Assembly (NCBI RefSeq): GCF_004364585.1
Contig: NZ_SOAN01000004.1
Span: 186,001 to 250,000, forward strand
DNA length: 64,000 bases
Direction: 5' to 3'
Origin: Nesterenkonia aurantiaca
GTDB lineage: Bacteria > Actinomycetota > Actinomycetes > Actinomycetales > Micrococcaceae
Under the pieces are notes generated by a model. The model was not told where the DNA came from. It did no database searches and saw only the letters and a program-made list of their open reading frames with translations. This document shows, piece after piece, positions 48,488 through 56,106 of this stretch. Each line of letters starts with the position of its first letter. Position 1 is the first letter of the stretch. The position numbers were made by a program, and so were the translations under genes.

Positions 48488-48517
48488 GTGCAGTCTCTCC
48501 TTTGACAGGTCTCCGCC

Positions 48518-48523
48518 TATTCT
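48518..48523 (+). promoter_or_regulatory. -10 box of the GNAT gene (leaderless)
   Basis: TATTCT ends 7 nt before the ATG at 48531. Confidence 0.45.
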
Positions 48524-48530
48524 TGCCCTT

Positions 48531-49034
48531 ATGCCCGTCCCTCCGCACACCGCCCGGCTCAGGTTCCGGGTCATGACCGACGCTGACCTCGATGGTATGG
48601 CCGCGCTGCTCGGCGACCCCGTGGTGATGCACTACTACGCCGCGCCGAAATCACGGGCGGAGGCTGCACAGTGGATCGAGCGGAACAAGCGCCGCTGCGC
48701 GGAGCACGGTTACGGCCTCTGGATCATCGAGACGCTCGACGGTGAGTTCCTCGGCGATTGTGGGCTGACCTGGCAGTCCGTGAACGGGACGCCCAAGCTC
48801 GAGGTCGGTTTCCGGGTGCGGGAGCAGCGGCAGAACCGTGGCTACGCTACCGAGGCCGCGATCGCCTGCCTGGAGTTCGCCCGCGAGCACACCGAGGAGA
48901 CCGACCTGGTGGCGATCCTGCACCCGGAGAATCGCGCCTCGGAGCGAGTCGCCCAGAAGCTCGGCATGCACCGGGTGGCGGACGACCTCGCCGGGCCCAT
49001 TCCTGTGCGCGCCGTGTACAGCATGCATCTATGA
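48531..49034 (+). CDS. GNAT N-acetyltransferase (RimJ/RimL-like)
   Basis: A 167-residue acetyltransferase: TARLRFRVMTDADLDGMAALL, then GDCGLTWQSVNGTPKLEVGF, acetyl-CoA loop REQRQNRGYATEAA and HPENRASERVAQKLGM. This matches the RimJ/RimL group that acetylates N-terminal amines or small amines. The frame is open 174 bp upstream but the -10 box and family start support the ATG at 48531. Substrate unknown. Confidence 0.88.
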   Translation: MPVPPHTARLRFRVMTDADLDGMAALLGDPVVMHYYAAPKSRAEAAQWIERNKRRCAEHGYGLWIIETLDGEFLGDCGLTWQSVNGTPKLEVGFRVREQRQNRGYATEAAIACLEFAREHTEETDLVAILHPENRASERVAQKLGMHRVADDLAGPIPVRAVYSMHL

Positions 49035-49107
49035 ACGGGTAGCCGAGAGCGGCGCGGATGTCCTCCCCGAGCGCGTCGGGGCAGCGCTGGCCAAGTCAGG
49101 TGCTTGC

Positions 49108-49113
49108 TAGTCT
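49108..49113 (+). promoter_or_regulatory. -10 box of the SGNH lipoprotein gene (leaderless)
   Basis: TAGTCT ends 6 nt before the ATG at 49120. Confidence 0.45.
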
Positions 49114-49119
49114 GAGCTC

Positions 49120-50250
49120 ATGCCAAGTCCTCGTTCTGCCCTCGTGGGCGCTGCCCTGTTGTTCTCGCTCACGGCCTGTGCCACCGGGGCACCGGAGGAA
49201 GACAACTTCCCCACCCTCAAGTTCAACGAGTCCTTGACCGCCGATGTCACGGCGGCGCAGCTGGAGGAATGGACGGTGCAGGACCAGCTGCCCGTGGCGC
49301 CGGCCCATGGCGGCGCCTTCGAGACGATGACCAACGCCCTGCGTGCCGCCGATCCGGCGCCGGATGTGGTCATCTTCGGCGACTCCATGACTCAGCAGGG
49401 CCTCGATCCCACCGAACTGGGACATCTGCTCTCTGACGCGACCGGCGACGAGGTCTCCGTGTTCAACGGTGCGAGCAGCCGGGCTCGTTGGGGCATGAAC
49501 CTGCTGCTCGCTCAATACGTGGTCAGTCTCGAGGATCCCCCCTCGGTGGCGCTGATGGGCATCTCGACCCGGGCGGCCGAGCGGGACGATTTCTACACCA
49601 CAGAGGGCGCGAAGTCGCCGTTCTCATCGATGGTGGAGGGATGCGACCGGCCCCACAGCGACTCCTGGGGCGACGCCGACGTCGCGAGGTGCGAGCGCGA
49701 TCACGCTGACCCGTTGTTCCGGTTCCGCGCCGGCGGGGACCAGATCGCGCGGGCCCAGGACGGTGAGTCCGCGCAGACCAGCCTGCGGATCAAAGAGGGA
49801 AGCCGGCTTCGATCCGACGGCTTCATGATCCACCCTGGCGTCAGCGCCGCAGAGGCCCAGGAGATCAGCGATACCCGGATGGAGAGAGGTTTCCCTGGGT
49901 TCCCAACGGTGCATGATGAAGCGGTCGCCGACTTCGGACGCGCCACGGAGCTGCTGCGCAGTCATGGCGTGACGGTCCTCGCCTTCGAGATTCCGTACAC
50001 CCCGGTCCACCAGGCGAATCTGGAGGAGGCAGGACGAGACTATGACGCCCGCCGGCAGGATGCTGCCCAGGCCCTGACCGCCCCGCACGACGTTCAGCTG
50101 ATCCCCGTGGATGAGTTCGGCGACTGGTGGGGGGACGGCGACAGCCGGGACGCCATACATCTCGCACCTCAGGGCGCGACCAAGTTCGCGCGCCAGCTCA
50201 CTGAGACCCCGGGGTTCCTCGAAGAGGTTGAAGCGGGACTGGCTGACTGA
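49120..50250 (+). CDS. Secreted SGNH-hydrolase lipoprotein
   Basis: A 376-residue protein with a lipoprotein signal (LLFSLTAC, lipid-bearing Cys20). The mature part has GDS at residues 87-89 (VVIFGDSMTQQ) and the late catalytic Asp344 and His347 (DAIHLAP). The SGNH fold is that of esterases and O-acetylated glycan deacetylases, so it may act on the same surface glycans as the acyltransferase 6 kb upstream; that is inference. The gene is 85 bp after the GNAT gene. Confidence 0.82.
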   Translation: MPSPRSALVGAALLFSLTACATGAPEEDNFPTLKFNESLTADVTAAQLEEWTVQDQLPVAPAHGGAFETMTNALRAADPAPDVVIFGDSMTQQGLDPTELGHLLSDATGDEVSVFNGASSRARWGMNLLLAQYVVSLEDPPSVALMGISTRAAERDDFYTTEGAKSPFSSMVEGCDRPHSDSWGDADVARCERDHADPLFRFRAGGDQIARAQDGESAQTSLRIKEGSRLRSDGFMIHPGVSAAEAQEISDTRMERGFPGFPTVHDEAVADFGRATELLRSHGVTVLAFEIPYTPVHQANLEEAGRDYDARRQDAAQALTAPHDVQLIPVDEFGDWWGDGDSRDAIHLAPQGATKFARQLTETPGFLEEVEAGLAD

Positions 50251-50272
50251 AGGATCAGTGCGCAGGGCGGAC

Positions 50273-50485
50273 CTAGCTGAGCGGCTCTGGAGACTCTCCA
50301 GGCGCGGCTGAGGCTCGCTGTGTGCGCTCCGCCGTCCAGCGCGAGAGCAGCACCGTCACGACCATCGCGATCCCGATGACTACCGCCCAGCGGAGAAGCA
50401 TCGGCACATCGGTGGAGAGATCCATCGCGATATTCACCGCAAGGGCCACGGCCGCGCTGCAGGCGACCACCACGTATTGACGCAT
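50273..50485 (-). CDS. Small two-helix membrane protein
   Basis: A 70-residue protein with two hydrophobic helices (VVVACSAAVALAVNIAM and MLLRWAVVIGIAMVVTVLL) and a charged tail (RWTAERTQRASAA). Looks like a real small membrane protein with unknown role. The ATG at 50485 is chosen because it begins just before the first helix. Convergent with the SGNH lipoprotein gene, ending 22 bp from it. Confidence 0.55.
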   Translation of the reverse strand: MRQYVVVACSAAVALAVNIAMDLSTDVPMLLRWAVVIGIAMVVTVLLSRWTAERTQRASAAPGESPEPLS

Positions 50486-50590
50486 GAGCGCAATCGTTCC
50501 AGCCCCTGGCGGCGCTGTCGAGAGCCGAGACGAACCTGTCAGCAGACAACGAGGCCCCTTCAGGTTGACGTGACCATATGAGCTGCACCA

Positions 50591-50609
50591 TAGTGTCACT
50601 GTCACCTTA
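50591..50609. promoter_or_regulatory. Candidate NrtR operator in the nad operon promoter
   Basis: TAGTGTCACTGTCACCTTA with the perfect odd palindrome AGTG-T-CACT (50592-50600) lies about 14-32 nt before the nrtR ATG. NrtR repressors usually bind such inverted sites in their own promoter. I cannot confirm the consensus from memory. Confidence 0.35.
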
Positions 50610-50622
50610 AGGAGGCCGCACC

Positions 50623-51330
50623 ATGGCCGCGCCGTCGAACCTGCAGACCGAGCTCGCCGTGAGCACTGTGGTCTTCGCGCTGCGCCCGCACCCGGAGACC
50701 GGGGAGCTCACGCTCTGGCTGCCGTTGGTGCGCCGTATTCGTGAACCTTTCCTCGGCCAGTGGGCGCTCCCCGGCGGCCCCCTGGAACCCGAGCAGGACC
50801 TGGTCAGCTCGGCCCGGGCCACCCTGCTGGAGACCACCGGGCTGGCCCCACGGCACCTGGAACAGCTCTACGCCTTTGGCAATGTCGACCGCTCCCCCGC
50901 CAGCACCCGGGTGGTCTCCAACGTCTACTGGGCCCTGGTGCGCCAGGACGAGGACACCGACGCCGTGGAGGGCGAGAACCTGGAATGGTTCCCCGCCGAT
51001 GACATCGCCGAGGAGGCCGGGGTGCTGGCCTTCGACCACGGCGTGATCCTGGCCTACGCGCTGGACCGGCTGCGCGCGAAGGTCGCCTACTCCCCCATCG
51101 CCCACGCCTTCCTGCCCGAGAAGTTCCCGCTCGCCGAGCTGCGCCGGGTCTATGAGGCGATCCTGAACCGGGCGCTGGATCCGTCAAACTTCCGCCGCCA
51201 GATCCTCGCGCAGGACACCGTGGAAGACACCGGCGAGCGCATGACCGGCACCGCGCACCGCCCGCCGCGGCTCTACCGTTCCAACCCCCACCGCACCCGC
51301 TACACCCTCACCATCCAGGAGACACCATGA
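50623..51330 (+). CDS. nrtR: NrtR, Nudix-related repressor of NAD synthesis
   Basis: A 235-residue protein: a Nudix domain (TVVFALRPHPETGELTLWLP; LPGGPLEPEQ) joined to a winged helix C-terminus (KFPLAELRRVYEAILNRALD, then NFRRQIL). The Nudix helix reads RATLLETTG instead of REUxEExG, so catalytic Glu residues are lost, as in NrtR regulators that bind ADP-ribose instead of cleaving it. AAGGAGG lies 7 nt before the ATG. It overlaps nadA by 4 bp (ATGA), matching its role as the local NAD repressor. Confidence 0.88.
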   Translation: MAAPSNLQTELAVSTVVFALRPHPETGELTLWLPLVRRIREPFLGQWALPGGPLEPEQDLVSSARATLLETTGLAPRHLEQLYAFGNVDRSPASTRVVSNVYWALVRQDEDTDAVEGENLEWFPADDIAEEAGVLAFDHGVILAYALDRLRAKVAYSPIAHAFLPEKFPLAELRRVYEAILNRALDPSNFRRQILAQDTVEDTGERMTGTAHRPPRLYRSNPHRTRYTLTIQETP

Positions 51331-52604
51331 CCGCCTCGGTCCATGACCTGATCAGCCTGACCCCGAAGGACAGCTGCAACACCAAGCTGGCCGCCGGGCC
51401 CTGGGACTTCGACAACGTGCCGGGCTATGGGCCCGGCTCCTCACAGGCCGACCGGCTCCCGGACCCGGTCTCGCGTCCCGGGCAGCTGCCCGAGCGCTAC
51501 CAGCTGATGCCGGAGCCCGAGCTGCATGAGCGGATCCTCGCCGCGAAGGCGACGCTGGGTGAGGAGCTGGTCATCCTGGGCCACTTCTACCAGCGCGACG
51601 AGGTGGTCCAGCACGCCGATTTCGTCGGGGACTCCTTCCAGCTGGCCAATGCCGCGCTCAGCAAGCCCGAGGCCAAGACCATCGTCTTCTGCGGGGTCCA
51701 CTTCATGGCGGAGACCGCCGACATCCTCTCCGCCCCTGAGCAGACGGTGATCCTGCCCAACCTCGCCGCCGGCTGCTCGATGGCCGACATGGCCGATGAG
51801 TCCTCGGTGGAGACCGCCTGGGAGGAGATCTGCGAGACCTATGGTGTGGACCCGGAGAACACCACACCCGACGCCGCCGGCAAGGTCCCGATCATCCCGG
51901 TGACCTATATGAACTCCTCCGCCGCGCTGAAGGCCTTCTGCGGCCGCCACGGCGGGATCGTCTGCACCTCCTCCAACGCCGCGACCGTCCTGGAATGGGC
52001 CTTCGAGCGCGCACACCGAGTGCTGTTCTTCCCGGACCAGCACCTGGGCCGCAACACCGCCAAGGCCATGGGGGTGCCGCTGGAGCAGATGCCGCTGTGG
52101 AACCCGCGCAAGGCCCTCGGCGGGAACACCGCGGAGCAGCTGCGCGAGGCCAAGGTGCTGCTCTGGCACGGCTTCTGCTCGGTGCACCGGCGGTTCACCG
52201 TGGACCAGATCACCGCGGCCCGCGCCGCGGACCCGAAGGTGAAGATCATCGTGCACCCTGAGTGCCCGATGGAGGTGGTCGACGCCGCCGACGCGGCAGG
52301 CTCCACCGACGCGATCCAGAAGTTCATCGCCGCCTCCGCTCCCGGGGACACCATCGGGATCGGCACCGAGATCAACATGGTCAACCGGCTCGCCGCACAG
52401 TTCCCGGACCGGACCATCTTCTGCCTGGACCCGGTGATCTGCCCCTGCTCCACCATGTACCGGATCCACCCCGGCTACCTGGCCTGGGTGCTGGAGGAAC
52501 TGGTCGCCGGACGGGTGAACAATCAGATCAGCGTCGAGCCCGAGGTCTCCGTGCCCGCGAAGATCGCGCTGGACCGGATGCTCGCCGCGAAGCCGAAAGC
52601 CTGA
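51327..52604 (+). CDS. nadA: Quinolinate synthase
   Basis: A 425-residue Fe4S4 enzyme that condenses iminoaspartate with DHAP to quinolinate. Conserved segments are GHFYQRDEVVQHADFVGDS, CGVHFMAETADIL, the cluster Cys in AAGCSMADM, HPECPMEVV and a C-terminal PVICPCSTMYRIHPGYL. It needs iminoaspartate made by NadB or an aspartate dehydrogenase, and neither gene is here. The start overlaps nrtR. A cysteine desulfurase in the operon could supply its cluster. Confidence 0.95.
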   Translation: MTASVHDLISLTPKDSCNTKLAAGPWDFDNVPGYGPGSSQADRLPDPVSRPGQLPERYQLMPEPELHERILAAKATLGEELVILGHFYQRDEVVQHADFVGDSFQLANAALSKPEAKTIVFCGVHFMAETADILSAPEQTVILPNLAAGCSMADMADESSVETAWEEICETYGVDPENTTPDAAGKVPIIPVTYMNSSAALKAFCGRHGGIVCTSSNAATVLEWAFERAHRVLFFPDQHLGRNTAKAMGVPLEQMPLWNPRKALGGNTAEQLREAKVLLWHGFCSVHRRFTVDQITAARAADPKVKIIVHPECPMEVVDAADAAGSTDAIQKFIAASAPGDTIGIGTEINMVNRLAAQFPDRTIFCLDPVICPCSTMYRIHPGYLAWVLEELVAGRVNNQISVEPEVSVPAKIALDRMLAAKPKA

Positions 52605-52613
52605 AAGGACCCA

Positions 52614-53501
52614 GTGGACACCCAGCTCTCCACCCGCGAGATCGACGCGGTCATCACCCTGGCCCTGGCCGAAGACCTTCCGTTCGGGGACCTCACCAGC
52701 ACCGCATTCGTCCCCGCCGACGCCACCGCGCGCGCCGAACTGGTGGCGCGGGAGCCCGGCATCCTGGCGGGCGGCGAGGTCTTCGCCCGCACCTTCGCCG
52801 CGCTGGATCCCGCCGTCCTCGTGCGTCTTCAGAACGACGACGGCGCACGGTTCGGCCCTGGGGATGTCCTGGCCACCGTGCAGGGCCCGGCACGGGCGAT
52901 CTTCGGCGCCGAGCGGGTCGCGTTGAACCTGATCCAGCGTCTCTCCGGGGTGGCCACGCTGACGAGTCAGTATGTGGCGGCCGTCGCCGGCACCGGTGTG
53001 CGGGTCACCGATACCCGCAAGACCACGCCGGGGCTGCGCGCGCTGGAGCGCCACGCGGTGCGCTGCGGGGGCGGGCACAACCACCGATTCTCACTCTCCG
53101 ACGCGGTGATGGCCAAGGACAACCACCTGGCCGTGCTGGGCGACTCCCCCGAGGCGCTGACCGAAGCGATCCTCACCGCCCGCGAGCGCCTGCCGCACAC
53201 CACCCACATCGAAGTCGAGGTGGATCGGATCGAACAGATCGCCCCGGTGCTCGCCGGCGGGGCCGACACCATCATGTTGGACAACTTCACCCTTGCAGAC
53301 CTGCACCGCGGAGTGGCGCAGATCAACGGCGCCGCTCTGGTGGAGGCCTCCGGCGGGGTGACGCTGGAGAGCATCGCTGCGATCGCCGGCACCGGAGTGG
53401 ACCTGATCAGCGTAGGGGCGCTCACCCAGGGCGCCCGTGCCCTGGACCTCGGGCTGGACATGGACGGTCTGATCGTAGGCGGGCCGGGAACCTCGGGCTG
53501 A
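52614..53501 (+). CDS. nadC: Nicotinate-nucleotide pyrophosphorylase (carboxylating)
   Basis: A 295-residue QAPRTase that turns quinolinate and PRPP into NaMN. Motifs: EDLPFGDLTSTAF, ARAIFGAERVALNLIQRLSGVAT, TRKTTPGLRALERHAVRCGGGHNHR and KDNHLAVLG. The GTG start has GAAAGGA 4-5 nt upstream. It follows nadA by 9 bp, exactly where nadB stands in many actinobacteria. Its stop overlaps the next gene by one base. Confidence 0.95.
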   Translation: MDTQLSTREIDAVITLALAEDLPFGDLTSTAFVPADATARAELVAREPGILAGGEVFARTFAALDPAVLVRLQNDDGARFGPGDVLATVQGPARAIFGAERVALNLIQRLSGVATLTSQYVAAVAGTGVRVTDTRKTTPGLRALERHAVRCGGGHNHRFSLSDAVMAKDNHLAVLGDSPEALTEAILTARERLPHTTHIEVEVDRIEQIAPVLAGGADTIMLDNFTLADLHRGVAQINGAALVEASGGVTLESIAAIAGTGVDLISVGALTQGARALDLGLDMDGLIVGGPGTSG

Positions 53502-54598
53502 TGCTCTACCTCGACGAGTCCGCCGCCTCGCCGGTCAAACGCGAGGTGCTGGAGGCCATGTGGCCGCACCTGACCGGTTATGCAAACCCCTCCAGCGTCC
53601 ACGAACCAGGGGCCGCCGCGTCCCGAGCGCTGGAGGCCGCGCGCGCCGAGGTCGCCGGGCACCTGAACGCGCGACCGGCCGAGATCATCTTCACCTCCGG
53701 CGGTACCGAATCCGACAATGCGGCTATCAAGGGCATCGCGCTCGCCGACCCCCGGGGACGCCATGTGCTGGTCTCCGCGCTGGAGCATCCGGCCGTCAGC
53801 GAGTCTGCCGCCTGGCTGGGCCGGTTGGGCTATGAGGTGGAGACAGTTCCGGTGGACGCCGACGGCGTGGTCAGCCCCGCCGCGCTGGCCGCGAGGCTGC
53901 GCCCCGAGACGACGCTGGTCTCGGTTCATTACGCGAACAACGAGGTCGGCACAGTCCAAGACGTCGCCGCACTGTCGGCCCTCTGCGCCGAACACCGAGT
54001 TCCCTTCCACACCGATGCGGTCCAGGCCGCCGGGACCCTGTCCCTGGACGTGCAAGCTCTCGGGGTCAGTGCGATGAGCCTGGCCGGGCACAAGCTCGGC
54101 ACACCTAAGGGCACCGGCGTGCTCTACCTGCGCCGTCGGACGCCGTTCGAACCGCTGATCCACGGCGGCGGTCAGCAGCGGGACCTGCGTTCGGGCACCG
54201 AGAACGTGGCCGGAGCGGTTGGGATGGCGACGGCGCTGCGACTGGCCGCAGAGACTGACGTGGCGGAGATCGCGCGACGTCGCGATGGGTTCATCGACGA
54301 GGTCCTCGCCCGGGTGCCCGGCGCGCAGCTGACCGGGCATCGCACCCGGCGGCTGGCCGGACACGCGTCCTTCGTGCTGCCCGGGCGCAGCGGAGAGTCG
54401 GTGCTGCTCGACCTGGAGCGGCAGGGAATCTTCTGCTCCTCCGGCTCGGCCTGCGCCGCGGGCTCCAGTGAGCCGAGCCCCGCTTTGAAGGCCATGGGGT
54501 ACTCGGAGGAGATCGCCCAGACGGCCGTGCGGTTCAGCTTCGGGGACTCCGTGACCGCCGAGGACCTGGCCCGCGCCGCAGCGGCGCTGCCGGGCTGA
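53501..54598 (+). CDS. Cysteine desulfurase (NifS/IscS-like, NAD operon)
   Basis: A 365-residue PLP enzyme: LDESAASPVKREVLEAMW, FTSGGTESDNAAIKG, the PLP lysine in SLAGHKLGTPKGTG and the catalytic cysteine in FCSSGSACAAGSSE. It removes sulfur from cysteine. In NAD operons this type (NadS) probably supplies sulfur for the NadA iron-sulfur cluster. The ATG at 53501 overlaps the nadC stop (TGATG), so translation is coupled. A much longer open frame upstream lies inside nadA/nadC and is not real. Confidence 0.93.
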   Translation: MLYLDESAASPVKREVLEAMWPHLTGYANPSSVHEPGAAASRALEAARAEVAGHLNARPAEIIFTSGGTESDNAAIKGIALADPRGRHVLVSALEHPAVSESAAWLGRLGYEVETVPVDADGVVSPAALAARLRPETTLVSVHYANNEVGTVQDVAALSALCAEHRVPFHTDAVQAAGTLSLDVQALGVSAMSLAGHKLGTPKGTGVLYLRRRTPFEPLIHGGGQQRDLRSGTENVAGAVGMATALRLAAETDVAEIARRRDGFIDEVLARVPGAQLTGHRTRRLAGHASFVLPGRSGESVLLDLERQGIFCSSGSACAAGSSEPSPALKAMGYSEEIAQTAVRFSFGDSVTAEDLARAAAALPG

Positions 54599-54704
54599 AG
54601 AGCCCCCCACGCAGGCGTAAGGTGATCAAGGGCCGACCTGCTGTCTCCACCGGCGGGCCTGCCAGATGTTTCCACCACTGACACTTTGATCTCCAGGAGT
54701 CACC

Positions 54705-55742
54705 ATGTACGTTCCCGCAGAAGACCGTTACGAGAACGCGGAGTACCGCCGCGTGGGCCGCTCCGGGCTGGTGCTGCCGCCTCTCTCTCTGGGGCTCTGG
54801 CACAACTTCGGTGACGACTTCGCCCTGGAGAACCAGCGCGAGATCATCCACCTGGCCTTCGACCATGGGATCACCCACTTCGATCTGGCCAACAACTACG
54901 GGCCTCCCCCAGGCTCGGCGGAGATCAACTTCGGACGGATCCTGCGCGAGGACTTCGCCGGGCTGCGCGATGAGCTGGTCATCTCCACCAAGGCCGGCTG
55001 GACCATGTGGCCCGGCCCCTATGGTGGCCCCTCCGGCAGCCGCAAGCACCTGCTGACCAGCCTGGACCAGTCACTGAGCCGCATGGGACTGGATTACGTG
55101 GACATCTTCTACTCCCACCGCCCCGACGCCGACACTCCCCTCGAGGAGACCATGTCCGCCCTGGACGCGGCGGTCCGTTCCGGCAAGGCGCTCTACGCCG
55201 GGATCTCCTCCTACTCGGCGGAAGACACCATCAAGGCGGCCGCGATCTTGAAGGACCTCGGAACCCCGCTGCTGATCCACCAGCCCTCCTACTCGATGCT
55301 CAACCGCTGGATCGAGACCGAAGGCCTGCTCGACGCCGTCGAAGAGGTCGGGGCCGGGGTCATCGGCTTCAGTGCACTGGCCCAGGGCATGCTGACCGAT
55401 AAGTATCTCGACGGGGTGCCCTCGGACTCCCGCGCAGCGACCAAGGGCTCGTTCCGCGATGACTTCCTGACCGAAGAGAACCTCGGACACATCCGCTCGC
55501 TCAACGAGATCGCTTCGAACCGCGGCCAGAGCCTGGCGCAGATGGCGCTGGCCTGGGCGCTGCGCGATGACCGCGTGAGCTCCCTGGTGATCGGCGCCAG
55601 CCGGCCCGAGCAGCTCAAGTCCAACCTGGCCGCGTTGGAGAAGCGCTCGTTCAGCACCGAAGAGCTGAAGGCGATCGATGAGCACGCCGTCGACGGCGGC
55701 ATCGACATCTGGGGCTCGGCTCGGAAGAGCACGAAGGGCTGA
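54705..55742 (+). CDS. Aldo/keto reductase (YghZ/GprA-like)
   Basis: A 345-residue AKR with the catalytic set: Asp in THFDLANNYGPPPGSAE (Tyr follows), Lys in ISTKAGWTMWPGPYGG, and His in IFYSHRPD. The PYGGPSGSRKHLL insert is typical of the L-glyceraldehyde-3-phosphate reductase subgroup. NADPH binding lies in VIGASRPEQLKSNL. The family detoxifies methylglyoxal and L-G3P. Its ATG at 54705 has AGGAG 7 nt upstream. No operon partners. It ends near a terminator hairpin. Confidence 0.92.
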   Translation: MYVPAEDRYENAEYRRVGRSGLVLPPLSLGLWHNFGDDFALENQREIIHLAFDHGITHFDLANNYGPPPGSAEINFGRILREDFAGLRDELVISTKAGWTMWPGPYGGPSGSRKHLLTSLDQSLSRMGLDYVDIFYSHRPDADTPLEETMSALDAAVRSGKALYAGISSYSAEDTIKAAAILKDLGTPLLIHQPSYSMLNRWIETEGLLDAVEEVGAGVIGFSALAQGMLTDKYLDGVPSDSRAATKGSFRDDFLTEENLGHIRSLNEIASNRGQSLAQMALAWALRDDRVSSLVIGASRPEQLKSNLAALEKRSFSTEELKAIDEHAVDGGIDIWGSARKSTKG

Positions 55743-55757
55743 TCGATCCGCAGGCAC

Positions 55758-55807
55758 GAGTCTGGTGGGTGGGGTGCAGATGCGTCCGCGTCCCACCCGC
55801 CAGACTC
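55758..55807 (+). terminator. 16-bp hairpin after the aldo/keto reductase gene
   Basis: Arms 55758-55773 and 55792-55807 (GAGTCTGG...GGGTGGG) pair with one G-T wobble around an 18-nt loop, starting 15 bp past the stop. No U-tract. The remaining 127 bp before tRNA-Pro holds only a possible -10. Confidence 0.6.
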
Positions 55808-55892
55808 TGCCGTTGCAGGTCACGCACCTGTTCTCGGACTCGATGCAGCACCGGGCGCTGAGCCCGATGCGCGCTTGAGCCGGATCATGCGG

Positions 55893-55898
55893 TAGACT
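55893..55898 (+). promoter_or_regulatory. Candidate -10 box of tRNA-Pro
   Basis: TAGACT lies 36 nt before the tRNA 5' end. TTGAGC upstream (55875-55880) is too close (12 bp) to be a normal -35. Confidence 0.35.
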
Positions 55899-55934
55899 TT
55901 CCTGGTGCTTCCGGCGAGTTTGCAGGAAGAATTT

Positions 55935-56011
55935 CGGGCTATAGCGCAGCTTGGTAGCGCGTCCGTCTGGGGGACGGAAGGTCGTGGGTTCAAATCCCGC
56001 TAGCCCGACCA
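55935..56011 (+). tRNA. tRNA-Pro, anticodon GGG
   Basis: A 77-nt gene with CCA encoded (56009-56011). Acceptor CGGGCTA pairs with TAGCCCG, the anticodon stem TCCGT with ACGGA around CTGGGGG, and the T arm reads GTGGG-TTCAAAT-CCCGC. The anticodon GGG reads CCC and CCU. It is followed at once by an intrinsic terminator, so it is a single-gene transcript. Confidence 0.97.
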
Positions 56012-56014
56012 CAT

Positions 56015-56061
56015 AAAGGGAAAGCCTCAAACCATCAGATGGTTTGAGGCTTTCCCTTTTT
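56015..56061 (+). terminator. Rho-independent terminator of tRNA-Pro
   Basis: A perfect stem of about 19-22 bp (GGGAAAGCCTCAAACC paired with GGTTTGAGGCTTTCCC) is followed by TTTTT. The A-rich left foot would also serve the opposite direction, so it may also stop transcription of the solute-binding gene. Confidence 0.88.
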
Positions 56062-56106
56062 CACGCCCTCCCAGCTACGGGAGGCTAACGCCGCGACCGT
56101 TCAGGG

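Noticed and set aside
52262-53500. Long open frame upstream of the cysteine desulfurase start, apparently a 778-residue fusion
   Set aside because: The extra part lies in another frame of nadA and nadC. The desulfurase begins at 53501 with the family's normal N-terminus and a TGATG overlap.
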